From Streptomyces sp. L2 (GTDB taxonomy: Bacteria > Actinomycetota > Actinomycetes > Streptomycetales > Streptomycetaceae): DNA of 64,000 bases. Position 1 is the first letter of the stretch. Every line of letters starts with the position of its first letter. The translations under genes were made by a program, and so were the position numbers. The notes beneath the pieces were generated by a model. It had not been told where the DNA came from and searched no databases. It saw only the letters and a list, made by a program, of their open reading frames with translations. Location of the stretch: NCBI RefSeq assembly GCF_004124325.1, contig NZ_QBDT01000001.1, positions 3,162,001 to 3,226,000 of the forward strand. Reading direction: 5' to 3'. Shown in pieces: positions 54,987-63,600 of this stretch.

Positions 54987-56011
54987 CCCGGGCCGGGAAG
55001 GCTGCCGCCACAGCCCTACTTCTTTCGACGGCCGTCATCATGTCGACCGCACCGGCGCACGCGGGTGACGGCGACGGATACGCCAGCACCCTCAAGGGCA
55101 CCAAGAAGTCGGAGAACAACGGAACCGGCACCATCGGCGCCCAGGTCAAAGTCCAGTACTCCGGCTCCACCCACTCGGGCCACGGCTCCGGTGCGCTGAC
55201 CTCGGCGGACAGCGACTGGACTCCTCCGGGCTGCTGGTACGCGCCGACCTATACCTCCGCCGAGTTCCGGAAGGTCCGGCAGAGCATCTACTTCGCCGTC
55301 GTACACGACCCCGACGGGGACGACTTCCGGGGCGAGATCTCCGACGAGAACCAGAAGTACGCCAAGGACGAGTACCACGACGGCGACAAGGGCAGGTACT
55401 GGGCCGCCGTGCAGAACCCGGACGCCCCGTACGAGGAGCAGTGGGCCTGTGACAAGCCGCCGTTCTGGGTGCCGCAGGGCAAGAAGCCGCCGGTGAAGCA
55501 GGCGGTTAGCCCGGAGATCCTCGCGGGGCTCGCCTATCAGCAGATCCAGGTGCCCGGCACCAAGGTGAGCCTGGCGCCCGCCAAGGCCAGCAAGGTGAAC
55601 CTGCCGACGTGGGTCTGGCTGGACAAGGGCAGGTTCAAGCCGGTGTCCGTCACCGCGTCGCTCACCGTCCCGGGATTCAGCATCTCGGCGACGACGACGG
55701 CCACACCCGCCGGTCTGACCATCGAGCCCGGCACCGACGACGCCGAACTCCTACCGGCCTCCGGTTCGTGCCCGGCGAACAGCGACGGGTCCATCGGCCG
55801 GGAGTACACCGAGGGCAGCGCCGAGGAGACACCCCCGTGCGGGGTGACGTACCTGCGCTCCTCGGGCGACGGCACCTTCGACCTGCGGGCGACCGCCACC
55901 TGGAAGATCTCGTGGAAGGGCTCCGACGGCACCGGCGGCGACCTGCCCGACGGCCAGTACGGCAGGGATCAGGCGGTCAGGGTCCGGGAGGTGCAGGCGG
56001 TCAACCGCTGA
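54977..56011 (+). CDS. Secreted protein of the cassette (copy C)
   Basis: The 344-residue protein has a signal peptide ending near APAHAGD, then the family core: DWTPPGCWYAPTY, WACDKPPFWV, VNLPTWVWLD, ELLPASGSC, TPPCGVTYL, GGDLPDGQY and the terminal EVQAVNR. GTG 54977 lies in the AAGTGCA context shared with copy B. It keeps the conserved Cys residues. No enzyme motif is seen. Confidence 0.85.
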   Translation: MQITRAGKAAATALLLSTAVIMSTAPAHAGDGDGYASTLKGTKKSENNGTGTIGAQVKVQYSGSTHSGHGSGALTSADSDWTPPGCWYAPTYTSAEFRKVRQSIYFAVVHDPDGDDFRGEISDENQKYAKDEYHDGDKGRYWAAVQNPDAPYEEQWACDKPPFWVPQGKKPPVKQAVSPEILAGLAYQQIQVPGTKVSLAPAKASKVNLPTWVWLDKGRFKPVSVTASLTVPGFSISATTTATPAGLTIEPGTDDAELLPASGSCPANSDGSIGREYTEGSAEETPPCGVTYLRSSGDGTFDLRATATWKISWKGSDGTGGDLPDGQYGRDQAVRVREVQAVNR

Positions 56012-56257
56012 GACTCCCCCGTCTCGCCACGATCGAACTGCAAAGGGAACGTTCGGCGGGCAGCAGGGCGGGCGCAGGTCAGCCCAGCGGTTCTGGGGTT
56101 CCGGGCAGAGCCGGTGCTGTCGTGCGCGCCGTTCGCCCCATCTGGGCTGCAAACGTGCCTGCTGGTACCGTCAGCCTGTCGCGCGGCGGAACCTGGCGAT
56201 CCCCCGCCATGCCCGCGACGGTCGGACCACACAGCCAGCCGTGGGGAGGCTCACCGC

Positions 56258-56938
56258 ATGGGGGACGAAACGCCCCGCAGCGCATTCGACGATCCGGGCA
56301 CCTTGCGCGCGTGGCAGCGGGCGCGGCGTCAGGCCATCGCGACCACGGCCTTCTGGGTGCTGTCGCTGCCCGGGTTCTTCGTGGCGGCGACGCTCCTCTG
56401 GGAGTCACAGGTGGGCGGGTCACTGCCCGTCTACATCATCGGCGCATGGGTGCTGGTCGCGGTCATCGGGATCGCCGTGTCCGACTCCCGTCGGGTGCAG
56501 CTCAAGACCATGCGCGGGATCCTGGCCACCTACCCCTGGCAGGAGCATCCCGCGCTCGACGGCAGCGGGCCCCCGGACATCACCTGTCTCAAGCTTCCCA
56601 ACCCCGACGACCGTGACAAGGCTGTCAGTGTCGCGGTTCGGCGTTACGGACTCTCAGGGCGGCGCTGGCGGAGCGCGGTGGCCCATGCCAGAGCCCAGGG
56701 GTTCAGGTATGCCGGTGATCCGCGGTTCGCGGCGGTTATCGCGCTACGGGGAGTCGAAGAGCTGGGTGCGGCACGGCCCACGCACGCGCTCGCCGCGAGC
56801 AGGGGAGCCCGGCCGGACCTCGTCAGCGAGTCGGCCTGGCGGCGTGCCCGGGCAGCCGGCATCTCCGGGGAATCGCCGTTCACCGAGGAACAGCAGCAAG
56901 AGCTGCGAGCTGTCGGAAAGCGGGATCCCCGTGCCTGA
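56258..56938 (+). CDS. Membrane-anchored protein beside the ESX-like module
   Basis: The 226-residue protein has two hydrophobic helices near residues 29-49 and 57-77 (TAFWVLSLPGFFVAATLLW; VYIIGAWVLVAVIGIAV) followed by a cytoplasmic domain with RRWRSAVAHARAQGFRYAG and a Glu/Gln-rich end. ATG 56258 follows GGGGAGG, which decides the start. It overlaps the next gene by 8 bp. Position, convergent with the module 2 substrate gene, suggests an accessory or immunity role; the family is not known to me. Confidence 0.7.
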   Translation: MGDETPRSAFDDPGTLRAWQRARRQAIATTAFWVLSLPGFFVAATLLWESQVGGSLPVYIIGAWVLVAVIGIAVSDSRRVQLKTMRGILATYPWQEHPALDGSGPPDITCLKLPNPDDRDKAVSVAVRRYGLSGRRWRSAVAHARAQGFRYAGDPRFAAVIALRGVEELGAARPTHALAASRGARPDLVSESAWRRARAAGISGESPFTEEQQQELRAVGKRDPRA

Positions 56939-57422
56939 ATTCGCTTTCACCCCGCTCGCCGATCAGGAGGACGTCCTCGACGGCATGATCCTGGGGCACA
57001 TCGACATCACGGGGAAATCCGGGTCCGCCACGACTCGCAGCCCCCGTGTCCCTGACGGTGGTTTGGGAATCCTCCTCCTGCCCGCCGTGGTGGATCTTCT
57101 CGACGGCGTAGCAGGTCTGCTGCGACGGGGCCGCGGCAGATTCACCTGCTCCGACGCCGGTGTGACGTTCAGGCTGAAGGACCGGGTCCTGACGATGAGA
57201 CGCATGTTCACTGTGCTCGACGAGTCGTCTCCCCACGCAGTCGCCGAAGCTCTGGGGACAGCGGCACAGCGACTGTCGGACAGTCATCTGCCGGGCATCA
57301 AGGCACCGACTGAGGACACCACCGTCGCCGAAGACGGCACCATCGAGTACGTCGACTACCGTATTCGGCTGCCGGAAGCTATCGCGGCGTTCCAGGACGC
57401 ACGCCGGTCACTCACTGGCTGA
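56931..57422 (+). CDS. Unknown protein, immunity candidate convergent with module 2 substrate
   Basis: The 163-residue protein has MPEFAFTPLADQEDVLDGMI, a weakly hydrophobic stretch GILLLPAVVDLLDGVAGLLR, and a conserved-looking FTVLDESSPHAVAEAL. GTG 56931 overlaps the preceding gene by 8 bp. The last 11 bp overlap the 3' end of the convergent substrate gene. GC is a little lower than in core genes. Immunity to the module 2 effector is possible but immunity genes more often share the strand of the effector. Confidence 0.6.
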   Translation: MPEFAFTPLADQEDVLDGMILGHIDITGKSGSATTRSPRVPDGGLGILLLPAVVDLLDGVAGLLRRGRGRFTCSDAGVTFRLKDRVLTMRRMFTVLDESSPHAVAEALGTAAQRLSDSHLPGIKAPTEDTTVAEDGTIEYVDYRIRLPEAIAAFQDARRSLTG

Positions 57423-58893
57423 AGGCCGTCTTGGCGGGCAGGAGCCCGGGTTTGTAGCTCACGCCACCGCCGCCGGCACCACTCAGTCCGTCCAGGATGA
57501 CGCCATTCGTGTCGAAGTCCGCGCCGAAGAACACCGAACCCACCGTAGCTCGCGTCACGCTCTTCACGAAGCCCTCGGCACCCCCGACCAGGCTCTTGCC
57601 GATAGAGTTCTTGCCCTTGAGGGTCGTGGCCAGGTTCGCGTATTCCTTTCGGCTCAGGTTCGTGAATCGGCTGTCGTTGATGATTTTGGGCAGCTTGCCC
57701 AGGCCCTTGCTCACCAAGGGCGTCATTCCCGCACCGATGGTATTCCCGACGACGTTCGAGAGGGCGTTCTTCTTGACCTCGCTCCAACCACCGTTGAAGG
57801 CATCCTTCAGCGTGGTCTTGAGTTCACCGGTGGCCAGCCCGTAGGCAACCTTCCGGAATCCCTTGAGGTCTTCGCCCATGCGCCACGCCTTGATGAGGCG
57901 GCTGCATGCGATCTCCGCCTTCCTGACCTTCAGCGCCATCCTGAAGCCACCGACCAACTTGCCGGCCTTGGCCAGCATGGCCACCTTGCCGACCAGTGGG
58001 ATGCAGTCGAGCACGGCGAAGATCAGGTCCCCCCAGCCCGCTTTCCCTTGGGTGAATTTGACGATGGTGTCGGCCAGGACGACCAGTGAAGCGGCCACGA
58101 TGAGGACCACAAGCCACGGGGCAGCCACGAAAAGCGCGATGATTCCTGCGATCGCGACGACGAACTTGCAGAAGGTGACGAAGCCGTCCCAGTGGTCCCC
58201 CAGCCAATCCCCCACCTTCTGGTACCACTTCTTGTTGTGGATCCCCGCGTCGGAGGCGTCGTGAATGTCGCTGACGAGCTTCACGGCGGCCTTGTCCTGG
58301 TCCGTGCCCGCCTTCTGCGCCTTGGACTTCAGCTCGGCGAGCTGGGCGTTCAGGTGGTCGACCTGGCCCTGGACCGTCTTCTGGTGGCTGTTCGCGTGCT
58401 GGGCGTCACGCGTGGCCTTGCGGACCTTGTCCGGGTCGGGCTGGGGGGTGTCGCCGGTGGGGTTGTTCAGCTTGTCCTGGGCCGAGTTGGCCTTGTTCGC
58501 CGCGGTGGTGGCAGTGGTCAGGCGTGTCTTGGCCTTGGAGAGGTCACCGCGCAGGATCCGGGCCTTGGCGAGCGCGCCGTCCGCCGTCGACTGGGCGTGC
58601 TCCAGTGTCCCGGCGTAGCCGAGCAGGGCGTCCGCGACCAGGTCGTAGGAGTCGTGCAGCTTCTTCAGCTGCCCCGGCAGTTTGCCGATCCGCTCCTTGA
58701 ACTCCTTCATGGCCTTGCCCTCCGCGTGCTCCAGGGTGGAGTCCTTGGAGGCGGAGCGCATGCCCGCGAGGGCGGTGGACACGTCCGAGGCGAAGGTCTT
58801 GTAGCGCCGGCCCTGGAGCTTGACCTCGTGCGGGTCGCCAGGGGTCGGGTCCTCACTCAGGTCGAGGTTGTGCCAGTCGGTGGGGCGGGCCAT
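57412..58893 (-). CDS. Large ESX-type substrate/effector-like protein, module 2
   Basis: The 493-residue protein starts with PTPGDPHEVKLQGRRYKTF, parallel to APGDPYEVARLGKRI of the module 1 protein, then helices with KAMKEFKERIGK, a long coiled region, WYQKVGDWLGDHWD, and a hydrophobic zone (about 235-285, VVAIAGIIALFVAAPWLVVL). The C-terminal 200 residues (KGLGKLPKIINDS to GGGGVSYKPG) differ fully from module 1 and are lower in GC. This fits a type VII effector with an exchangeable C-terminus, though no toxin fold is recognised. It starts 5 bp after the accessory gene. Confidence 0.75.
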   Translation of the reverse strand: MARPTDWHNLDLSEDPTPGDPHEVKLQGRRYKTFASDVSTALAGMRSASKDSTLEHAEGKAMKEFKERIGKLPGQLKKLHDSYDLVADALLGYAGTLEHAQSTADGALAKARILRGDLSKAKTRLTTATTAANKANSAQDKLNNPTGDTPQPDPDKVRKATRDAQHANSHQKTVQGQVDHLNAQLAELKSKAQKAGTDQDKAAVKLVSDIHDASDAGIHNKKWYQKVGDWLGDHWDGFVTFCKFVVAIAGIIALFVAAPWLVVLIVAASLVVLADTIVKFTQGKAGWGDLIFAVLDCIPLVGKVAMLAKAGKLVGGFRMALKVRKAEIACSRLIKAWRMGEDLKGFRKVAYGLATGELKTTLKDAFNGGWSEVKKNALSNVVGNTIGAGMTPLVSKGLGKLPKIINDSRFTNLSRKEYANLATTLKGKNSIGKSLVGGAEGFVKSVTRATVGSVFFGADFDTNGVILDGLSGAGGGGVSYKPGLLPAKTAFSQ

Positions 58894-58898
58894 CGAAC

Positions 58899-59603
58899 TC
58901 AGCTCTCCGTGTCGAGGTCGGCGCGGTGGACGAAGCGGAAGGTGCCGGTGACCAGGTCGAAGAGCTCCAGCATCGGCTCGACCAGGGCCAGCTGGGGGGT
59001 GCTGGCGCTGATCACGGCGACCTTGGGGTCGTCGCCGGGGAAGGGCACGAAGGTCTGCATCATCACGGCCCGGTAGCTGCGGTTGTCGTCGGGGATCTCG
59101 ATGTCCTCGATGCCTTCGGCGCGCACCGCACGGCCCGCGTCGGGCAGGTCCACCAGGTGCACCCGGCGCCAGGGGTCCGTGGGACGGCGGCCTGACTCGA
59201 TCGGCGTCAGTACTCCGAGGAGGGTGTCGAGGCCGGTCGGAGCGGTCTCACCGGTGGCCTCGTTCACGGCCTGGTTCACGCTGACCGTCAGGCTGGCGAC
59301 CATCGGTTCGCCGTCGACGATCTCGCACATGGAGCCGGAGTAGACGACGTGGTCCCGCCTGGCCTCCCGGGCGACCTTCTTCAGCGTTCTGACCAGGTCG
59401 GCCTGGCACGCGGCGAGTTCCGGCCGCTGCTTGACGCGCGCCGCGACCGCGTCGCGGATCGAGCGGTTCACCGTGGCGGGGTGGACGTCGAACTCGTACC
59501 AGGCGCTCGGCACCTGGATGTTGATGCCGATGACGTCCCCGGGAGCCGCGCCCGCGAAGGGGTCCTCCTCCGTTACGGGCGTCACGGGAGTCTCAGTGGC
59601 CAC
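58899..59603 (-). CDS. ESX-locus accessory protein, paralogue 3
   Basis: The 234-residue soluble protein has IQVPSAWYEFDVHPATVNRS, a helical part with Cys, VHLVDLPDAGRAVR, AVMMQTFVPFP, and STPQLALVEPMLELFDLV. It is recognisably related to the product at 50757-51395 and more weakly to that at 50164-50757. It sits between the WXG100-like and substrate genes. A chaperone-like role comparable to EspG in mycobacterial ESX systems is conceivable, but no homology to EspG can be claimed by eye. Confidence 0.72.
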   Translation of the reverse strand: MATETPVTPVTEEDPFAGAAPGDVIGINIQVPSAWYEFDVHPATVNRSIRDAVAARVKQRPELAACQADLVRTLKKVAREARRDHVVYSGSMCEIVDGEPMVASLTVSVNQAVNEATGETAPTGLDTLLGVLTPIESGRRPTDPWRRVHLVDLPDAGRAVRAEGIEDIEIPDDNRSYRAVMMQTFVPFPGDDPKVAVISASTPQLALVEPMLELFDLVTGTFRFVHRADLDTES

Positions 59604-59910
59604 CCTTGCCCTCCTTCTCGTGCTCGCGAAGGGCGTTTCTGAGGTCGACGTCGAGCTTCGTCATCTTGTCGACGATCGCCTGGGCCATCTTCGCCACGCC
59701 GTCGAGGCCGCCGTCGATCTCCTTGCGGCCGTCCTTCCAGCCGTGCATGAAGTCTTCCATCGCGTCGTACGCCGAACTGGAGCCCAGTTCACCGTGGCCC
59801 AGCTTGCGGTCGACCTGACCGGTGTCGTCCATACGTTTCTTGATCGACCGGAGATCGCCCGCCAGGGTGTCGAGCCCGGCCAGGCTCACGACGAGGTCAG
59901 CCTTGGACAT
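59593..59910 (-). CDS. WXG100-like small protein, module 2a
   Basis: The 105-residue helical protein MSKADLVVSLAGLDTLAGDL... has a central MHGWKDGRKEIDGGL, where GWKDG holds the place of the WxG turn, and ends in an acidic/basic tail. It overlaps the accessory gene by 11 bp and follows its neighbour after a 147-bp spacer containing a strong palindrome. Likely exported as an ESX-type partner. Confidence 0.75.
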   Translation of the reverse strand: MSKADLVVSLAGLDTLAGDLRSIKKRMDDTGQVDRKLGHGELGSSSAYDAMEDFMHGWKDGRKEIDGGLDGVAKMAQAIVDKMTKLDVDLRNALREHEKEGKGGH

Positions 59911-59996
59911 GTCTGCTTTCCCCCAATGGTTTGGTTTTCCCCCAAGGGTTCTGTGCGTCGCGAGTCCGACGTCCGTCTCCGCGACGGGGGCCCACC

Positions 59997-60038
59997 GGGC
60001 TCGGCGGGCCCGCCGAGCCCGCCGAGCCCGCCGAGCCC
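59997..60038. repeat. 24-bp perfect palindrome with three 9-bp repeats between two WXG100-like genes
   Basis: Bases 59997-60020 are a perfect GC-only-but-two palindrome able to form a 10-12-bp stem. Its right half starts three 9-bp units GCCGAGCCC (60012-60038). The element sits between the stop of the 60058 gene and the start of the 59593 gene, both on the minus strand. It could be a terminator, an attenuator or an RNA-stability hairpin setting the ratio of the two small proteins. Confidence 0.65.
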
Positions 60039-60057
60039 GTCAGGCTCGCGTCAGCGA

Positions 60058-60366
60058 TCAGTGCTTGGCCTGCTGAGCCAGCTGCTCGTCCAGCTGCTCG
60101 TACGCTTCCTTCGCCTTCTTCAGGAAGGAGGACAGGCCGTGGAGGCCGTGGATGGTCTTGGCGGCGCCCTTGGTGAACTCCTTGACGGAGTCGTCGTAGG
60201 CACCCGAGGCCTTCTGGGTGGTGAAGCCCTGTTCGACCAGGTTGCCGACGCGCTTCTCGATGTTCTTGATCTTGTCTTCGAGGTCGTGCATGTCCTTGAT
60301 CAGGTCACCCGCGACCTTCTCCATCTCGGCATATGTAAGGTCCGCGTCCTTGCCGGGCTTGCCCAT
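60058..60366 (-). CDS. WXG100-family (EsxA/B-like) small protein, module 2b
   Basis: The 102-residue protein is a predicted two-helix hairpin: DLTYAEMEKVAGDLIKDM, then a turn region near FTTQKASGAYDDSVKEF, and a long second helix ending EQLDEQLAQQAKH. This is the WXG100 layout, although the Trp of the turn is replaced (SGAY). The ATG at 60366 is divergent from eccC with a 275-bp spacer, so this gene and eccC likely share a regulatory region. Confidence 0.78.
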   Translation of the reverse strand: MGKPGKDADLTYAEMEKVAGDLIKDMHDLEDKIKNIEKRVGNLVEQGFTTQKASGAYDDSVKEFTKGAAKTIHGLHGLSSFLKKAKEAYEQLDEQLAQQAKH

Positions 60367-60641
60367 GACGGATTTCCCTCCCGTTCGCAGTGCCGCAGGG
60401 ACCGCCCCCGTGGCTGCTCCTGCGTCGGCCGGGGGCGAGCCGCCCGACCGTCCGCATGCGCAAAGATCCTACGGGTGTGGCCTTTGGGACCACAGGGGCC
60501 CCGTGCGTGGGGTTGGTGAATCCGGGCGGCTCCCGTTGCAAAGCGGGAAGCGGGGGCGGTTAAGGTCGGTCGCACCGAGTTGAGTGTGAGCAGTGGGTTC
60601 CGCGTGCCGGGGGCGGCCTCGGAGTCGCGAGGAGGACGAAC

Positions 60642-63600
60642 GTGCGCCTGAGTCTGACCGTCGTCGACCCGGTCGCCGGGGGCGGCGCCGATGTCGTGCT
60701 CGACGCCGATCCCGAGACCACCGTCGGGGACGTCGCCCAGGAGCTGGCCCGGCAGGTGGGGTTCGGCGGGCTCGGGGGGCAAGGCGGGGCCCAGGTCATT
60801 CCCATCGGGGGTCCCAGACAGCCGGCCGGCGGCGGGCCCCTCGCCTATGTCGACGGGTACGCCCTCGATCCCGCCGCCACCGTCGTCGGGTCGCCCTTGC
60901 GTGACGGGGTGGTCGTCAGTCTGCACGACCCCGCCGGGTGCCTGCTCGGGGAGCCCACGGGCGTCGTCGAGTTCCGCGTCGTCGGCGGGCCGGGCGCGGG
61001 GGCGGTGCACCGGCTCGGGGTCGGGAAGTACGACATCGGCAGCGGGGCCGCCGCCCATCTCCGCGTCGAGGACAGCGAGCTGGCCGACCGTGCCGCCTCC
61101 CTGTCCATCGCCATCGACGGCACCTGCCAGGTCGGGCTGCACAAAGGGGACGACACCGGCGTGCGGCTCGACGGAGAAGAATTCGGTGGCGGCGCCTGGC
61201 CGCTGGGCGGGCAGCTCGCCGTCGGCAACAGTCTGCTGGAGATCGTCGCCTACAGCCCGCCCGACGCGGCCCTGAAGTGGTCCGACGACGGGATCGGGCT
61301 GGACTACAACCGGCCGCCCCGGCTGCGTCCGCCCGTGCGGCAGACCTCCTTCTCGCTGCCCAACCCGCCCGGCACCTACGAGGCCCGGCCGCTGCCCTGG
61401 CTGATGGCGGTGCTGCCGCTGGTGGGTGCCGTGGTGTCGGTGATGATGTTCGGGCGTTGGTACTACCTGATCATGGCCGTGATGAGCCCGCTGATGCTCT
61501 TCGGCAACTACTTCATGGACAAGAAGCACGGCCGGAAGTCCCACGCGAAGCAGCTGAAGGAGTACAAGGAGCACAAGGAGCGGATCGAGCAGGACGCGCG
61601 GGAGGCGCTGGTCGCCGAGCGCACGGACCGCCGCGAGAGCGTGCCGGACCCGGCCGCCGTGCTCGCCTACGGCACCGGCCCGCGCACCCGGCTGTGGGAG
61701 CGCCGGCGCACCGACCCCGACCATCTGCGGCTCAGGTTCGGCACCGGACGGCTGCCCTCCGAGGTAGAACTGGACGACCCCGAACAAGACGACCACAAGC
61801 GCAAGGTGCGGTGGTACATCGAGGACGCGCCCGTCGCCCTGTCGCTGCGCGACCTGGGCGTGGTCGGGGTCGCCGGGCCCGGGGACTCCGCGCACGCGCT
61901 CGGGCGGTGGGCGGTCGCGCAGACCGCCGTGCTGCACAGCCCGATGGACGTGCAGTTCTACGTCCTCACCGACAACGCCGCCGACACCCGCTGGGACTGG
62001 GTGCGCTGGCTGCCGCACGCCCGCCCGGCCGGCGGCCAGGACGTCAACGTCCTCATAGGAACCGACTCCGAGACCGTCGGTGCCCGCGTCGGCGAACTCA
62101 CCCAGCTGCTCGACGCCCGCATGCAGGCCCTGCAGAAGGGCGGGCGGAAGAACGCCGAGGGGCCCCTCTTCTCCGACCCCGACATCGTCGTCGTCTGGGA
62201 CGGCTCACGGCGGCTGCGGTCCCTGCCGGGTGTCGTACGGCTGCTGCGCGAGGGCCCGGACGTTTCCATCCGCTCGATCTGCCTGGACGAGGAGGAGCGG
62301 TTCCTGCCCGGCGAGTGCCAGGCCGTCGTCGTCGCCGAACCGCACCACGGTCCCGTAACCCCCTCCGCCGGTGGAGGGCTGCCGCCCGTGCCCGCCCGGG
62401 CGCCCGGGGGGTTCCCCTCCTTCCAGGCGTGGCACGCCGGTTCTCCGCAGGGGCGGGAACAGGCCGCTCAAGAGCAGGAGTTGCGGCTGCGGGTGGAGCA
62501 GAGCGGGGCACTCACCCAGCGCAAGGTGCGGCCGGACTTCGTCTCGCCGGCCTGGTGCCTGCGGCTCGCCCGCGCCCTTTCCCCGCTGCGGGACATCAGC
62601 GGCGAGGCCGAGGACTCGGCGCTGCCCGGCGCCAGCCGCCTGCTGGACGTCCTCCAGCTGGAGCCGCCGACGCGGGACGCGATCGCCGCACGCTGGCGGA
62701 CGGGCGGCCAGTCGACGATGGCGGTCATCGGCGAGTCGTACGACGGCCCGTTCGGCATCGACCTGCGCCGGGACGGCCCGCACGGACTGATCGCCGGTAC
62801 GACCGGTTCCGGCAAGTCGGAGCTGCTGCAGACCATCGTGGCCGCGCTGGCCGTGGCCAACACGCCCGAGAACATGACGTTCGTCCTCGTCGACTACAAG
62901 GGCGGCTCCGCGTTCAAGGACTGCGTCAAACTCCCGCACACCGTCGGCATGGTGACCGACCTCGACGCCCACCTCGTCGAACGCGCCCTGGAGTCGCTGG
63001 GCGCGGAGCTGAAGCGGCGCGAGCACATCCTGGCCGCCGCAGACGCCAAGGACATCGAGGACTACCAGGACCTGGTGCGGCGGGACCCTTCGCACGCGCC
63101 CGTGCCCCGGCTGCTCATCGTCATCGACGAGTTCGCCTCCATGGTCCGCGACCTGCCCGACTTCGTCACCGGACTCGTCAACATCGCCCAGCGGGGCCGC
63201 TCCCTCGGCATCCACCTGCTGCTCGCCACGCAGCGGCCGAGCGGTGTCGTCTCCCCCGAGATCCGCGCCAACACCAACCTGCGGATAGCGCTGCGCGTGA
63301 CCGACGCCGGGGAGTCCACCGACGTCATCGACGCGCCCGACGCCGGGCACATCGCGAAGAGCACGCCGGGCCGGGCGTACGTACGGCTCGGGCACGCCTC
63401 GCTGATCCCGTTCCAGTCGGGCCGGGTCGGCGGACGCCGGCCGGGCGCGGCCGACCCGAAGGCGCTCGCGCCCTGGGCGGCCCCGCTGACCTGGCAGGAC
63501 CTGGGACGGGCCGCCCTCGCGAAGCCCAAGTCGGAGTCCCGCGAGGACGACGAGATCACCGACCTCAAGGTGCTGGTCGACGCCGTGCGCGAGGCCAACC

